From Larus michahellis (lineage: Eukaryota > Chordata > Aves > Charadriiformes > Laridae): a DNA stretch of 64,000 nucleotides. Of this stretch, positions 1 to 13,100 are shown one piece after another. Each line of letters starts with the position of its first letter. Within the stretch, counting starts at the first letter, position 1. The notes below the pieces were generated by a model, which was not told the origin of the DNA, did not search any database, and was given only the letters and a program-made list of their open reading frames with translations. The stretch spans positions 9,439,556 through 9,503,555 of the forward strand of contig NC_133901.1 in assembly GCF_964199755.1 (NCBI RefSeq). Reading direction: 5' to 3'. A program made the position numbers and the translations under genes.

Positions 1-61
1 TCTGGAGTCAGCCCACCCACTACATAATGCTTTTTGGAGAAGTCAAATGCTCTTGGCTTTG

Positions 62-554
62 GAGACCTCAGCACAAGAAGGACACGGACCTGTTGGGGCA
101 AGTCCAGAGGAGGCCACAAAGATGATCAGAGGCTGGAGCCCCTCTGCTGTGAGGACAGGCTGAGAGAGTTGGGGCTGTTCAGCCTGGAGAAGAGAAGGCT
201 CCGGGGAGACCTTAGGGCCCCTTCCAGTCCCTAAAGGGGCTCCAGGAGAGATGGGGAGGGACTCTGGATCAGGGAGGGGAGTGATAGGACGAGGGGGAAT
301 GGTTTTAAACTGAAAGAGGGGAGATTTAGATTAGATATTAGGAAGAAATTCTTGACTGTGAGGGTGGTGAGAACCTGTCCCATGTTGCCCAGAGGAGCTG
401 TGGCTGCCCCATCCCTGGAGATGTTCAAGGCCAGGCTGGATGGGGCTTGGAGCAACCTGGTCTGGTGGGAGGTGTCCTTGCCCAGGGCAGGGGGGTGGAA
501 CTGGATGGTCTTTAAGGTCCCCTCCAACCCAAACCATTCTATGCTTCTATGATT
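62..554 (+). mobile_element. CR1 LINE, 3'-end fragment
   Basis: Matches the avian CR1 3' region: GCTGAGAGAGTTGGGGCTG, CTGGAGAAGAGAAGGCTCC, TTAGGAAGAAATTCTTGACT, GTTCAAGGCCAGGCTGGATG, then TTTAAGGTCCCCTCCAACCC and the octamer tail CATTCTATGCTTCTATGATT. The 5' edge is approximate. It is a dead 5'-truncated copy with no reverse-transcriptase domain. Confidence 0.92.
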
Positions 555-761
555 TCCAAACAGTTTACGCTTATGTTGTAGAAGCGGGGGGTTTTTTAAG
601 TCGTATTTCTCACCAAGCTATTCTTTGGTTTTCAAAGCCTGGCTCTGTCTCTGCACAGGCACACAGCTGCAAGGGCACAGCTTGGCCATGCAGCTGGACC
701 CCTCTCTCTACATAGGTGTATATATACATCCACACACATATACGCTTTTCATACGTAAATA

Positions 762-799
762 CACATGCATACCCTGTATACACATGCATACCCTGTATA
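762..799 (+). repeat. Two tandem 19-bp units
   Basis: CACATGCATACCCTGTATA occurs twice in perfect tandem, inside a broader TA/CA-rich stretch (719-805). Confidence 0.9.
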
Positions 800-1599
800 C
801 ACACCCCAGGTGTTCGCATACATTGATGAGCACACCACTCCCCTCAGCAGTGGGGTCTGCCTCAGGGTCTCAGCCCAGGCACCACAAAGCCATGTCAGGG
901 CTCATCCCTCTGCACCCCACGGATTTGGGGGGGGTAAAGCACACACACAGGAGCCAGGCTTTGCTCCAGAGAACGATAACCAGCTCCTTGCAGAGTCTGT
1001 TCCACTAACAAATCTGGGAAAAAATATTGTGTTTGAATTTCTAAAGCTGTCTTTGCCATTTACTTAGCACATGTGACCTGGGTACTTGGAAATTTTTATA
1101 TCAGTAGTAAAGAGCCGACACTGAAAATGCCAAGTCTTTGCAGTGCAAGATCCCTCTCGCAAAATGAGCTCAGAAGCTGCTCGGCAGCATGGGAGGAGGT
1201 TCCCTGAGCCTGTGGTCCAGCCTGGAGAGCATCGCAACCCCCAGCTACTCCCATCGTTTCCAGCCCTCCTTTGCCTGCAAGCGCTTCACTCAACTGCACG
1301 CTCTAATTAACGGGCAGGCAGTGAGAAAGCGAAGCGGCCACACCAACACATATAGCCACAACACAGCTAAAAACTCAGCCCACTCGGCATGGTTCGCCTC
1401 CCAGCACGGACCTCGTGCTGCTTAAAAGCACGCAGCCACTGATTTGATTCCTGGTCCTAGGGCAGAGCAGCAATTTGTCTGAAACAGCAACAGTTCTTGA
1501 GAACTAGTTCTCCTCCAGCCCCCTAAAAACAACAAAAAAAACCCCACCAAGCAAAAAAAAAATAAATATGTACACATTTACATCTATTTTGCAGCTTTC

Positions 1600-1653
1600 A
1601 GGTGTAAGTATATGTGTAGATATATCACACACACACATATATATAGACACACG
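1600..1653 (+). repeat. TA/CA-rich low-complexity tract
   Basis: Interrupted GT/CA and TA dinucleotides including CACACACACACATATATATAG. Confidence 0.7.
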
Positions 1654-4600
1654 TGCCTGGAAGCTGCCATGTAAAAATCAATGGTTGGTTTCTAAGTAAC
1701 TGGACAGTAAAAGCCCTTTGTGCTTCCATTGCACTGATTCCCAAGTCTGAGACAATTAACCAGCACAGTCCCCAGAGCTGAACCAGCAGCAGCCCAGGCA
1801 AAACCCCAAGAATGGCTGCGCTGGGACAGCAACCAGGACAGCAAGACAAGCAAAACCCGGCAAAAGCCCGAGGTGCCCCATCTGCATCAGCTGCTCTGGC
1901 CATGTGTGGGCTGAGCATCTCCCCGGGCAAAGCTGCGGGAGCGCCGGTGCCCGTGGGTACCGGGCAGAGCACTGCCGGATGGCTGCGGGTCCCTTCTGCG
2001 GGAATAGAGCCCTGCACAGGGGGATAACACAGGATGGGTGGGGAGGGGGGCAGAAAAATCAGCCAGGAGAGTGTTGGGGGGGTTCTGCCATCACTCTCCC
2101 GAGCAGTCGTGGACTCCTCGGGTTTTTCTGGGCTAGTGATAGCAATATTTTCAAGGCTAGAAATGATCTTTGTATACAAAATAATCGTATGAGTTGGCAC
2201 TCAGCTATTGCTCGTGTGCTTTGCCTGGGGGGTGCTGAAGCTCCCAGCCCATGCTTTAGAGAAGTCATTGTCCCCGCATCCCAAGGTCCTTCTCGCAGGT
2301 CTTTCTCTAGGGAAAGGTGGTGTTTCATATGTTATTTTTTTTGTTAGTAATTGTCGGTCAGCTCATGGGCGTTATTGCCCTGGTCGCCCGTCTCTATTCG
2401 GCACTTGCTATCAGCAGGTGGAGAGGAGAGGGCACTGCCCCACAAGCACCCACAAGCGGTGGTACCCACCATCCCGCTTGCGCAGCAGCTGGCGCCAGCA
2501 GTGTTATTTGCTACCATTAAAGTCTTGAGTGTGTCAATCCATCTCTGAGCCCTGACCAGGCAGCCCAGCCCACCGCCCAGATACCCAGCGCCGCCGCAGC
2601 CGAGGGCTTATGCTGATGCTATTTAATCACTCTCTCAGAAGGAAAAAAGAGGTCCTTCCAAATTGGAACTCAGTGCTGCTGAGGACGTTGCAGGAGCCTC
2701 CAGTCTCTCAGGATTGCTTTGCCTAGCGTAGAAGCAGCCGATTAAAAATCAGCCTCTTATACACTGTTTGTTTTTTGGTTTTGTTTTTTTCTTCCTCATT
2801 AGCACAGCTATCTTGCTTCTCTTCTTGCTGATATTCAGCTTCCCTTGCACTTTACAGAGCTGGAACAACCGCACCGCTCCCCACAAACCACCGCCTGACC
2901 TCGCCGCACACAGAGAAGCACCAGGAGATTTATCTGCTGCTGTACCCGGCTGCCTGGGCACCGCCTGATCCAGGACCCTGTCCCTGCAGCTCCAGCAGCA
3001 CCTTCCAAACTGCTTCCAGTTGCCAATCTGAAAATACCTTCATTTCCTTTATCCCAAACTTGCGCCGCAAGCAAGACCCAAAGTTATTTAATACCTCACT
3101 CCTGAATTATTTTAAAACCAAAGCTTGAAGCCAAGCACTACCTTGCTGCCCAAACCCAGGATGTGGCAGAGCAGAGCTGAAGGCACTGGAGAAGCCTGCT
3201 GAAGGGACGGGATGGGGAAAGGTACATGGGAATGGCGGCATTCCCTGTTGGATCTGGGTTTTTTTGCGGGCAGCCCCACTCACCATACCCACAGCAGGAG
3301 CTCTGCAAGCCTCACTGAAAGCACATGGGTCAACGAAACATTTAGTAAAGGACACTTATAGCCAAACACAATACATTGAAGAACATAGGGCACTCATTGA
3401 TTTTTGGGAAGGGACACACCACACTGTTTCTGCTCTTTGTAGCTCTAATTTTAAGTGTTTACAGTTTCCTTCTCCAGGGAGCAGGTACCACCCTGTCCCA
3501 GTGCCGGGGCCAAACAGGGCAGGGGACAGCGAAGGGTGTGGGGACGCAAAGCGCCTGAGAGCCCAGCCTCACACACTAGTTTGACATAGCTCTTCTTTCC
3601 TGGCATAAACCAAAGGTGGCATTTTCCCTGCCCGTGCAGCCGGGAGTTTGAGCTAACACAACCGTCCCCGCAGCACCGGCGGCTTCGCCAGATTGCACTG
3701 GGTTAACGAGCGCGGGAGATGAATGCCTGATTCATTCAAAACACAGCTTGCAACTCAGAGATGTTGTTAAAAATACACTGAGGTACCAAAACAGCACGCG
3801 GGGAGGGACGACATTTCCCTTGACTAGGCTTTTCCAAGCAGAGGGCACATCCATTTCCCGAGGAAGCGCAGGTTCTTGGCCATGGGCAGCGATGCGGGAA
3901 TGTCGCTCCAGGACGCCGGCATCTGTGGCAGCACCCAGGTACCAGCTGCTGCTGCTAAACACCAGCCAACACGACGCAGACCACCGGGCAGCACATGCAA
4001 ATGGTGCAGGTGGGGAAAAGGCTGGGAAGGAGGCATTAGCCAGGGAACAGCACCTTCCTGCTGGAAAGGAGCGACTCAAGCAGCGGGACCCAAAGAGGCA
4101 GCACAGCCACAGGGCTGGTTACCAACCCCTCTGCCATTTGGCAGGTCTTCACCAAGAAAAAAAAATAAAAAAAATCAAGTTCTCACTATCTCTTGCTAGT
4201 GGAGGGAGTTGCACATGCAGCGGGCCTGCTCCTTCATCATCATCCTCAGGCTGAGAGCTGCAGTTCCCAGTGCTGTAGGGGTTTTGGCCAGGGTGAGCTT
4301 GGGTGTTTTGCCTGGTGGCCTGGCAGGCAGTGGCCCGGCTGAGCAGGCATCAGGTCCGCAGGTGAAGGGTTATTTCAGCCATGCAGAGACCTGGAAAAAT
4401 CTGTGCTCAACTGCTGGCGCCTCTTCCCAGCCCACAGCAGAGAGCGGGGCCTCTGCCTGGGCAGCAATTACCCAGTCTCTCCGACTCGAGGGCATGAAGC
4501 GCTCTCAGATTCGCTTCAGTGACTAATTCCCACTTCCCTTGTTTCCAGCAGATGCACTGCTCCTTATCTGCAGCTCCAGCCCCAGCTGGATGCTGGGGAC

Positions 4601-6029
4601 GAAGCAGGGGTCCCTGTGTGCCACCACAGCTGTTCATTTGTAAACGGCGAGGAAAAAAACAACCAACGAAAACCCAGCACACAGCTTAGCTTTTAAGCAT
4701 GGGAGAAACTATATACAGAAACGATACTTTGGTTCTGGACCCAACTGCAATATTGAAGAAGCCCAAGTTAATTATTTTGCTAGAAACAAGTGGTTAAACA
4801 AGACGGGTGCTCACGGGCTGACACCTGTCCATGCAGGGATATGGAGACCAGCCACCACAAGCACCACCTGGATCCAGCCCTAGGTACACGCTCAGGGCTG
4901 AAAAAGCCCTCAGTTTCCCAAGGCTGGAGGGGGAAAAAAAAAAAAGAAAAAAAAATAAAAGCACATTTTGCTTGTTAGCTACTTTGCTGTGAGCAAAGAC
5001 ATGGGCAGAACCAAGGAAAATGCTAGAGAGATGTGTCAGATTTGAACAATGGGTAAGGAGAGCTTGTTGTCTGTCTGAGGAGCCAGGGTTTGACACAGAT
5101 GAGAAAAGGCGAGGTGGCAACTTTTGACTTCAAGAGCTCTTTGGTTCAGCACCAGGAAGTCAAGAAGGGACACAAAGGAAAAAAAGAGGGGACTAACACA
5201 TTCTACAGAAATACAGAGGGGTGATAAGAGCAGCGAGACACATCTGGGATAAAGCCCGACAGTAAAAATGCAGAGGAAAAAGAATTACAGTTTGTCAAGT
5301 CTCAGGAACAAAGGAGATCCATTTCCAGGGTATTTTTCCTTGTAACGTGGCTGTGTAGGAAGATTAGATTGCACCCAAAACATTAATTTTGGTTAAAAAG
5401 ACAACAACCCAAGGTTTAAAATTGTGATTAATATTTGGCAGTGAAAAGTGAGAATAATTTGACTGTGCAGCAATTCTAAACCCATTTAGAAGGGCATTCG
5501 ATGGGAATAACATCCTAGAACACTGTTGGCTACCTGCAAGTCTGAAACCATTCTCCTAATGACGAAGAAAGAAGACCTACAAGTCTGTCGGAAGGTTTTC
5601 CCCTCTTTGCCACTTTTGTTTTTAAAAGCCTTATTCAGGCTACCCTGCAACCTTCCAAACTGTCCCACGCGGCAGCAGCACCCCAGGGTACCACCTCATC
5701 AACATATATCTGCATATAACGGCATAATAGAAGTAAGTGTTAATCATACGGAATATCTCTATAAAAATAGACCTGGAACTTGCTGCTGACTGGGGTTTCA
5801 CAGGCTCTCCCTGAGCTTGCAGAGATGGGCACTGTGGGGTTCAGGCTGAGTGTGAAAAGGGGCAAAAAGGACAAAGCCACCAAGAGCCTCATTCCTGGTT
5901 TCTATCACGTAAGAGCTCAGCTCATCTTGCAGAATCCAACCCAGACGCGATCTGGGTGCAGCCCAGGGTGCCCGGTGCCATTCGTCTGCCGCAGGGACAG
6001 CCCTCCCCAGCCATCTGCAGCGATTCAAG

Positions 6030-6484
6030 AGAGACAGGGAACTACTGGAGAGAGTCCAGCGTAGGGCAACAAAGATGATTGAGGGATTGGAGCTTATGAG
6101 GAAAGGCTGAGAGAGCTGGGACTCTTTAGCCTGGAGAAGAGAAGGCTGAGGGGAGACCTTATTAATGTTTAGAAGTATCTAAAGAGTGGGTTTAAGGAGG
6201 ATGGAGCCAGACTCTTTTCAGTGGTTCCCAGTAACTGGATGAGGGGTAAAGGGCACAAGCTGGAACATAGCAAGTTCCAATCAAATATGAGAAAAAACTT
6301 CTTTACGGTGAGGGTGACAGAGCGCTGGAACAGGCTGCCCAGGGAGGCGGTGGAGTCCCCTTTGGAGACTTTCAACACCCACCTGGATGCAGTCCTGAGT
6401 GATGTGCTCTGGGCAGTCCTGCTTTAGCGGGGGAGTTGGACTAGATGATCTCTAGAGGTCCCTTCCAACTCTGAAATTCCGTGA
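6030..6484 (+). mobile_element. CR1 LINE, 3'-end fragment (diverged subfamily)
   Basis: Shares the CR1 order of motifs: GAGAGTCCAGCGTAGGGCAAC, GCTGAGAGAGCTGGGACTC, AGCCTGGAGAAGAGAAGGCT, GCTGGAACAGGCTGCCCAGG, then TAGAGGTCCCTTCCAACTCT. It differs from the copies at 62, 7474 and 50855 in the middle part (for example TTTTCAGTGGTTCCCAGTAA), so it belongs to another CR1 subfamily. Confidence 0.9.
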
Positions 6485-7473
6485 CTGCCCTGCTCACCAG
6501 AGACATCAGCTCCGCCTTTCAGGCATGCTCGGCTGTTCCCTCCTATTAGGAACTTTCTGCAGTATTTAACCAAAGCTTTTTATTTCCTCATTTCCACTCC
6601 ATTACGCCGTTAGCAAAGCCTTTTCACCGGAACAGCTATTTGCAAGCCTCTTCCAGATCTCCTCTGCTTAAGCCAGCTTTTTAAGTAACACTAAACCATT
6701 TCTGGCTGAAAAGCCAGTCTTTCCCTGGGATGCTGCTGTCCCAATTAGCTCACAGGGTACGTGGGGGGTGGCCAATTATAATCCCATGGTTGTTAAGGGC
6801 TCACCTCACCCAAGCTGAGAAAAACCTTTTCAAGTGGGAATTGCACATAGGTAAGAAGCGCATAGCCCTTGCCTTAAACCAGTGGTGCCCAGTCCAGCCC
6901 CCACCTAAACCTTATTTAACACAGGTACAGCAGCGAGGATTCCAAAAGATCTGAAAAATTCCCAGGTGCTCATTTTGCCTCTTGCGCTCACCCAGTGCCT
7001 CCTTAATGGCTTTTATGGTAACTTCTAGTTTAATTATTTCCTCGGAAGGGGAAGTGCTGACAGTGCAGACAGAGCTGAACAAGACCAAAAGGAATATATA
7101 ATTTTTATATATATCTTGCGGGCAGCAAGACCCGAGCGAGAGGCCGGGCAGCCCTGCCCCGTACCCTTCCACTGCTCTTCTGAGCCAGGTTCTGGGCAGC
7201 ATGGTAAGGCTGAGCCGGCTGTCCCTGCAGCAAAGTCTCCCTCTCCAGCCTGGGCTAAGAGAAGAGTTTTAGGAGGGACGTGAACAGGGTGTGGGTGGGA
7301 TGAGCCTGGAGCAGAGAGTTCCCAGGAGCAGCAGGCTCAGGGATCCCAGGGAGCCATGAGAAATGAAAGGGAATACAGGGAGCAACAGGGCTGGGGGGGG
7401 GGACAGGCTTGGCTCTGGCAGAAGGTATCCAGAGAGAGGATATGGGGAGAAAACCCACCATAGTGATGTTCTC

Positions 7474-7872
7474 TCAGGCTGAGAGAGTTGGGGTTGTTCA
7501 GCCTGGAGAAGAGAAGGCTCCAGGGAGACCTTAAAGCCCCTTCCAGTCCCTAGAGGGGCTACAGGAGAGATGGGGAGGGACTCTGGATCAGGGAGTGGAA
7601 CGATAGGACAAGGAGGAACGGTTTTAAACTGAAAGAGGGGAGATTTAGATTAGACATGAGGAAGAAATTCTTGAGTGTGAGGGTGGTGAGACCCTGTCCC
7701 AGGTTGCCCAGAGAAGCTGTGGCTGCCCCATCCCTGGAGGTGTTCAAGGCCAGGCTGGATGGGGCTTGGAGCAACCTGGTCTGGTGGAAGGTGTCCCTGC
7801 CCAGGGCAGGGGGGTGGAACTAGGTGGTCTTTAAGGTCCCTTCCAACCCGAAATATTCTACGATTTTTATGA
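7474..7872 (+). mobile_element. CR1 LINE, 3'-end fragment
   Basis: Starts abruptly within CTCAGGCTGAGAGAGTTGGG and is otherwise close to the copy at 62-554, ending GGTCCCTTCCAACCCGAAAT and a degraded octamer tail. Same subfamily as the copies at 62 and 50855. Confidence 0.92.
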
Positions 7873-9459
7873 CTAGCCACTGACAAGGCAACACGTAACA
7901 GCACAGCCCTGCACCCCTTGTGACACCCCAGACCTCACACACCTCCAGCGAGGCTCCTGGGTGTCAGAAGAAGGGAAGGTCCCTGTTTCATGGCCGAGCA
8001 CCTTGCCCTCCCCCAGGATGGGCAGTAGCTGAACCCACTCAGACCAGGCTCTATGCACCCAGGCAGCTGCAGGACAGATCTTTAACTAAGTGCCTAACAC
8101 AGCTCCTGCATTTGAAGCTCCATATTTGCATGGGTGCCAGGTGCCTCCCACAGCCATTGGGGTAGAGGGCCCCCCCCAAACTTATGTGTAGAGACACCCG
8201 TGTCCTCCCACAGTGCTGGCAGGGTCCCCATCCCCAGCAGAAAAGCATCACTGTGGACCACAGCCAGGTCTGCCCCAGGCACCGTGTGGGCAGTGGTGTG
8301 GCACACCAGTGCCCGGTCAGGTCTGGGGGATTTTCAGAGCTAACAGTCTCTTTAATTAAAAGAAAAGGGGGAGAAGGTGGGGGAGAAAACATGTCTACAA
8401 AGCAGCCCGTGCCATATGGCAGGAATGGTATTTGTCTCCTGTGGCACAGGGCAGAAAGCGATTGTAATTATTCACATTTGATTAATTCTAGTGTAGTGGA
8501 ATCAGTAAGGGAGCTCATCAATGGCAGCAAACTGCAGCGCTGGAGGATGCTGTAGCACCAGGCTGCAGGGAACCACAAGCAGCCACCAAGCTTGGTCCCT
8601 GTAGCCCACCAGCACCAAGCATCCCTCAGCCACCACTGTCGGGTGCTTTCCCCATCACTCCAGAGCCACGTCCAGCAAGGGGGAAGGCCCCAAACCACAC
8701 AGAGCCAGCTCCCCAGGTACATCAACAGGAGAAAGCACCTACCCCAGCACCCAGCCCTGGTGCAGGGCAAACCCACTTCCCCTTGCCCTTCTGCAAGCAG
8801 CCAGGAAGAATAATTCCCTTCTTTAAGACAACCTTCACCATTAACCTTCCAGCCCGATCGCAGCACACCACGCATACCATCACCTAGGTACCAGACGCTT
8901 CCCATTGCACATGGCTGGCAGAGCAGCAGCTTGAAGCCCATGACAAGCCCCCCAGACAAGGGCTGAGCCAGCCCCTTCCCGGTGGGAATTTATGCTCTGA
9001 GCCACCAGTGCTGCTTAAGCAACTCATTAACCTACAAGTGGTTCCTCCCATTGTTAAGGGACAAAGCAATTATAAGAAAATACATCCTGGTTATCCAGGT
9101 GGGAGATTTGCTTCATTGCTGCCCTTCATTGTTCAAAGGGGGGAGAGTTTGGGTTTGGCCACTTCCATTAACATGCACCCAAATCAGCCCAAACCTCCCC
9201 TTCCCGGCACTGGGCAGGGCTGCCACACCATCAGGTGTCTGAACCTGCATCGGCCTCTGCCTCCATAACCCCACTGGGTCCCTGTTGCAGAAGGGGAGGT
9301 GGCTCCTGCTCAGTCCAAAACCATCTGCCTCCACCCACGGGATAAACTTCAAGTGATGCCCGACACCAGGCTGAGCTGACCCGCTGCATCGTGCTTTAGC
9401 GAAGTTAAGGCTGATCCCAGCCAGGACCAGCTCTGGGTGCTGACGGTTCCCCCCACCCT

Positions 9460-9809
9460 TGTCGTGGTTTAGCCTCAGATGGCAACAAAGAACCACGTGC
9501 CGCTCGCACGTGCCTTCCTAACACAGGAAGGATCGTAAGAAAAGGCAAGACTCTTGGGTTGGGACAAAAGCAGTTTAACAGAACAGCAAAGGGAACAGGC
9601 AAACAACAACAACACGGACAGGGGAATATACAAACGCGATTACGGGACCGCCGCTCCCCGCCGCTCGCCGACCGGCCGGACCCGGGACGCCCCAGCCCGC
9701 TTTTAAGCAGCAAGTTCCTGCCCCCTCCCCCGGCAGCTCAGGGTGGGCGTGGCTCACATGGCATGGAATACCAGGAAAAGTTAACCCTATCCCCACCGGA
9801 ACCAGGACA
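9460..9809 (-). mobile_element. Solo LTR of an avian endogenous retrovirus
   Basis: A 350-bp unit with TG...CA ends: TGTCGTGGTTTAGCCTCAGA at the left and CCCACCGGAACCAGGACA at the right, as in a retroviral LTR family frequent in bird genomes. It is flanked by the 4-bp direct repeat CCCT (9456-9459 and 9810-9813), a target-site duplication. Sense is probably minus, where TTGTATATTCC could act as a TATA element and a TTAAA-type poly(A) signal follows. The GC-rich core at 9640-9690 keeps many CpG sites. No gag, pol or env sequence lies nearby, so this is a recombined solo LTR. Confidence 0.78.
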
Positions 9810-10032
9810 CCCTGCATCCAGCCAGACTGGAACCACCTCCAAAACAGCCTCGTGTTTGATAGAGGCTAAAAACAAAGAGTTTAAGATTTTAAAGCAGTAA
9901 GTGACAGCTGGGCTGTTTGGAAGACAAAGCTGCTGAGCAGCTTTGCTTTAGTCCAAGGTGCGCTGAGCAAACCCTGCTTTAAGCTCATCTACTTCCTTTA
10001 TTCCCGTCTGTACAACGGGATCAGGATAACCA

Positions 10033-10109
10033 CCCTATCTGCCTGTCTATCCATACAACTATCTATCTGTCTGTCTGTCTATCCATCTATCCGTCTATCT
10101 ATCTGTCAG
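10033..10109 (+). repeat. Interrupted tetranucleotide microsatellite (TCTA/TCTG/TCCA)
   Basis: Runs of CTAT, CTGT and CCAT units such as CTATCTATCTGTCTGTCTG. Likely length-variable between individuals. Confidence 0.9.
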
Positions 10110-13100
10110 GATGGAGAGAGAGAAAGGGTGAGAGTTTTTTTGTAAGGAAAAACTAAGTTTTAAATAAAATCTCTGCAATAACACATACAATGACTAAAAC
10201 ATTTTCGACTCCACACCCACAGAGGAATCATCAGGCTTAGAAGAGCTTGACAGAAATCAGATAATGCTGTTTTTTTCTCTTGTTCCAACCCCAGTTTCAT
10301 TGCTCCGTGTTGGTGGTTTTGCCCACAGAGGCCAACCTCTACCAGAAATACAACACCCAGGGGATGGATCCCGTGCGGGTCGGTCCTACCGAAGCAGCCC
10401 TGGTGGCAGGTGACCAGGGACCCCATTTCACAAACCCCTGGGGTCTGCCAGGGAGAGATGGTGGGTGGGGGTCCTGGGTCCATGGGGGCACCACCAGCTC
10501 TCGCCGCCTACGCCACAGTGCCCACGGCCACGCCGACGGCCTCGGCGTGAGGGAGGTGTGTGGAGGAGGCAAAACCTACCGCTCCTCAGGCATTTCTGAG
10601 TATTCCAGCATGCAAAAAACATGTGGAGAGAAATAGATGGTGGGGGAAAGGAGGTGGGAGGAGAGAGAGGGGCTTTGAGCAGAGCGGGGGGAATCGGGAA
10701 GGGCACAAAGCCAGCCCCTGGGAGAGGCAGCAGCATCTGCAGGTGCAGGACCTGCCTGCAGGCGTCTCCATGGACATCCTCCACCTCCACCACCAAAAAG
10801 GAGGGCCTGGGGCACAACACAGCCTTCCTCGTATGCCTGCATGCACCCTTGTGAGTGTGGGGTGAGCCCCGAGGCGGTGATACAGGCCCCCACCCATCCG
10901 ATTAAGCAAAACTGGGGAAACCATGGCACGTTTTTTCCTGCGTATAAACTGCAGACAGTTTGGCTTGTTGCTACAAAAATGTAAAAGAAAAGTCACTGTT
11001 CCTGAAGCTGGCGGTGGGAAAACAACGTTGCTTAGAAACATCCCTATTAGTGCTCCAGAACCGTTCCTTTCTGCACAGAAAATGAATAAAATATGTAATT
11101 TCTTCCCTGAAAAAAAATAAAAGAGGCTGTTTCAAGTAACAACAAAAACCTGATGAAAGTGGAGACCCTTTCCAATTGCCCTCTCCCGCTGCAGCACACC
11201 CGACATCCCTTGCCTGTGACCTGTGGAGTGGGGAACAACAAAGTGTAATCCCAGGCTTTGGAGCCGCGCTTGGCCTTAGCGCTTCTGCTTGCTTTGTACC
11301 ATACGAAATCCTCACCGGTTCGGCTGCTTCCCACGATGATGAACCCTCCTTATCACACCCCGCTTCTCTCCCCTCTCAAATGCCAGAGAGAGCCACCTCT
11401 CACCCCCTGAGCAATTGCAGACCCCTGTCCCCTGCACTAGAATGTGTGACGGGGGGCAGCTGTGGCTCCCCGAATTTCCCCGTTTGTACCCAGCAAGGTG
11501 GGGCAGGACCCGCCATCCCTGCCCCGTGGGGAAGGGCAGGTCCTGCACCCTCACACCAGCAGAATGTCTGCGGGGTCCCCAGGCCACGGGGTGCCCTGTG
11601 CCAACCAGCACAACGTGGCAGGGAGGGGAAGGGACAGGCAGGAGGGGGTCCATCCCCTCCTGCCCGGTCGAGCTCTCCTCCCCACCACGACACAGCCTTT
11701 CCTGAGCCTTCCTGGTGCAAAACTGTTGGAATTTTTGGGTGACGTGTCTCTTGGGCGCAGTGATGTTGGACACACCTACCCCTCCAGCCCCATCTGCAGG
11801 GCTTTTGCACCTCTGAACTCCTCCCAGGACATGCAGATATCTCCTTAGCCTGGCCATGCCAAACCAGAGAGCAGCGAAAATACAGAAAAAAGACACTACG
11901 TATTTCCAAGTGCTCTGGGAAAACACATCATCTCCACTTCTCCTCACAAGTCTCTAAGGTGACCTGTCAGCATCTGCTCAGGCTCCGGAGCTCCCTGCCT
12001 CCCCAGGGGAAGATGCAAACTCCTTCACTGAAGGGTGCTCAGCTCTTCCTATCATTTCGGAGCCACGTAAAAGCTATTTGTCACGATTCATCGGGCTGCA
12101 ACAGCCCCCAGCGCAGCTTAGTCTTGCTGCGAACCAAGGGTGAGGCAACATGGAGGTGTTAATTCTCTTCTTTAATTAACTTGGGTGGTTTCCTGCTTTG
12201 AAGGCTGGATTTCATTTTGCCTCATCAGCTCAGAAGGACCTGCAGATTTTCGACAAGCAGTAGCTGCCCCTCAGCAAGCTCCGATGGCAGGAGGTTGTCT
12301 CTAAGTGGTGTGGGTGGGAAGAGAGAAAAATAACGGTTTCTGTCTCCCATTTTGCGAACAAAACACTTCACAACATGCACAGCAGTTTCCACTAAATTAC
12401 CGCCCGTATTAGCAGTAATTGCAGTGATGCAGAATCGCAGCTTTCCACTGTTTTATGTATTTTAAACCCATTTACTTGTGCAGAGATAGCGAAGCGAGGG
12501 AGGTCTGTGCGCCGCTTGGACACCTGCACACTCTCAGCCAGCTTTGGTTACGGGCAGGTGCAAACCGCGGTACCCCACTTCATTTTGCGTAGTGCTACAA
12601 AAATCGGCGCCATGCCTCACCAGCCGCGTTCGCTGCTTTCTCTTGGTGCTTCCAACCGCCTTTCATGCCAGCATCGCATTCTGCCTAGAAAATGGTTTAT
12701 TACAGGATGGAAAGCAAGAATGGTGATTTTTACCCAGACTCCTACAGAGTATCTTTCCTTACTCAAATACAAACTTCCTTCCAGTCTGCCCTGCAGAAAT
12801 ATTCCCTGTTTCTAAATGGAAATTGTTTCACCTTAATATGAGTTGAAAGACCACCCAAGCCACCTCATACAGGCACAGCAGAGCAGTACGGAGGCTTCTG
12901 GTGGCATTTCTGCATCCCACCGGTGGCCAAGGAAGACAGGGTGGCTTTGGGTGTTCCCCTAGGAAAGCCACCTTTCTCAGAGCCAGGCAGGCTGGAGGCA
13001 AGCTCAGCCCTGCCAGATGCGGGTGCTTTCGCCCAACACCTGCCAGAGACACCACCAGCCAAGACCGTTGGCTGTCTGTTCCCATGCCCAACAGCCCATG

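Noticed and set aside
8468-8959. A 163-residue Trp/Cys/Leu-rich open frame on the minus strand resembling a membrane protein
   Set aside because: The bias toward Trp, Cys, Gly and Leu is what a C/A-rich plus strand gives when read in reverse. There is no signal peptide layout or family resemblance.
11312-11947. A 211-residue open frame on the minus strand
   Set aside because: Several other long frames overlap it on both strands, the composition follows the GC content, and no domain or splice context is seen.
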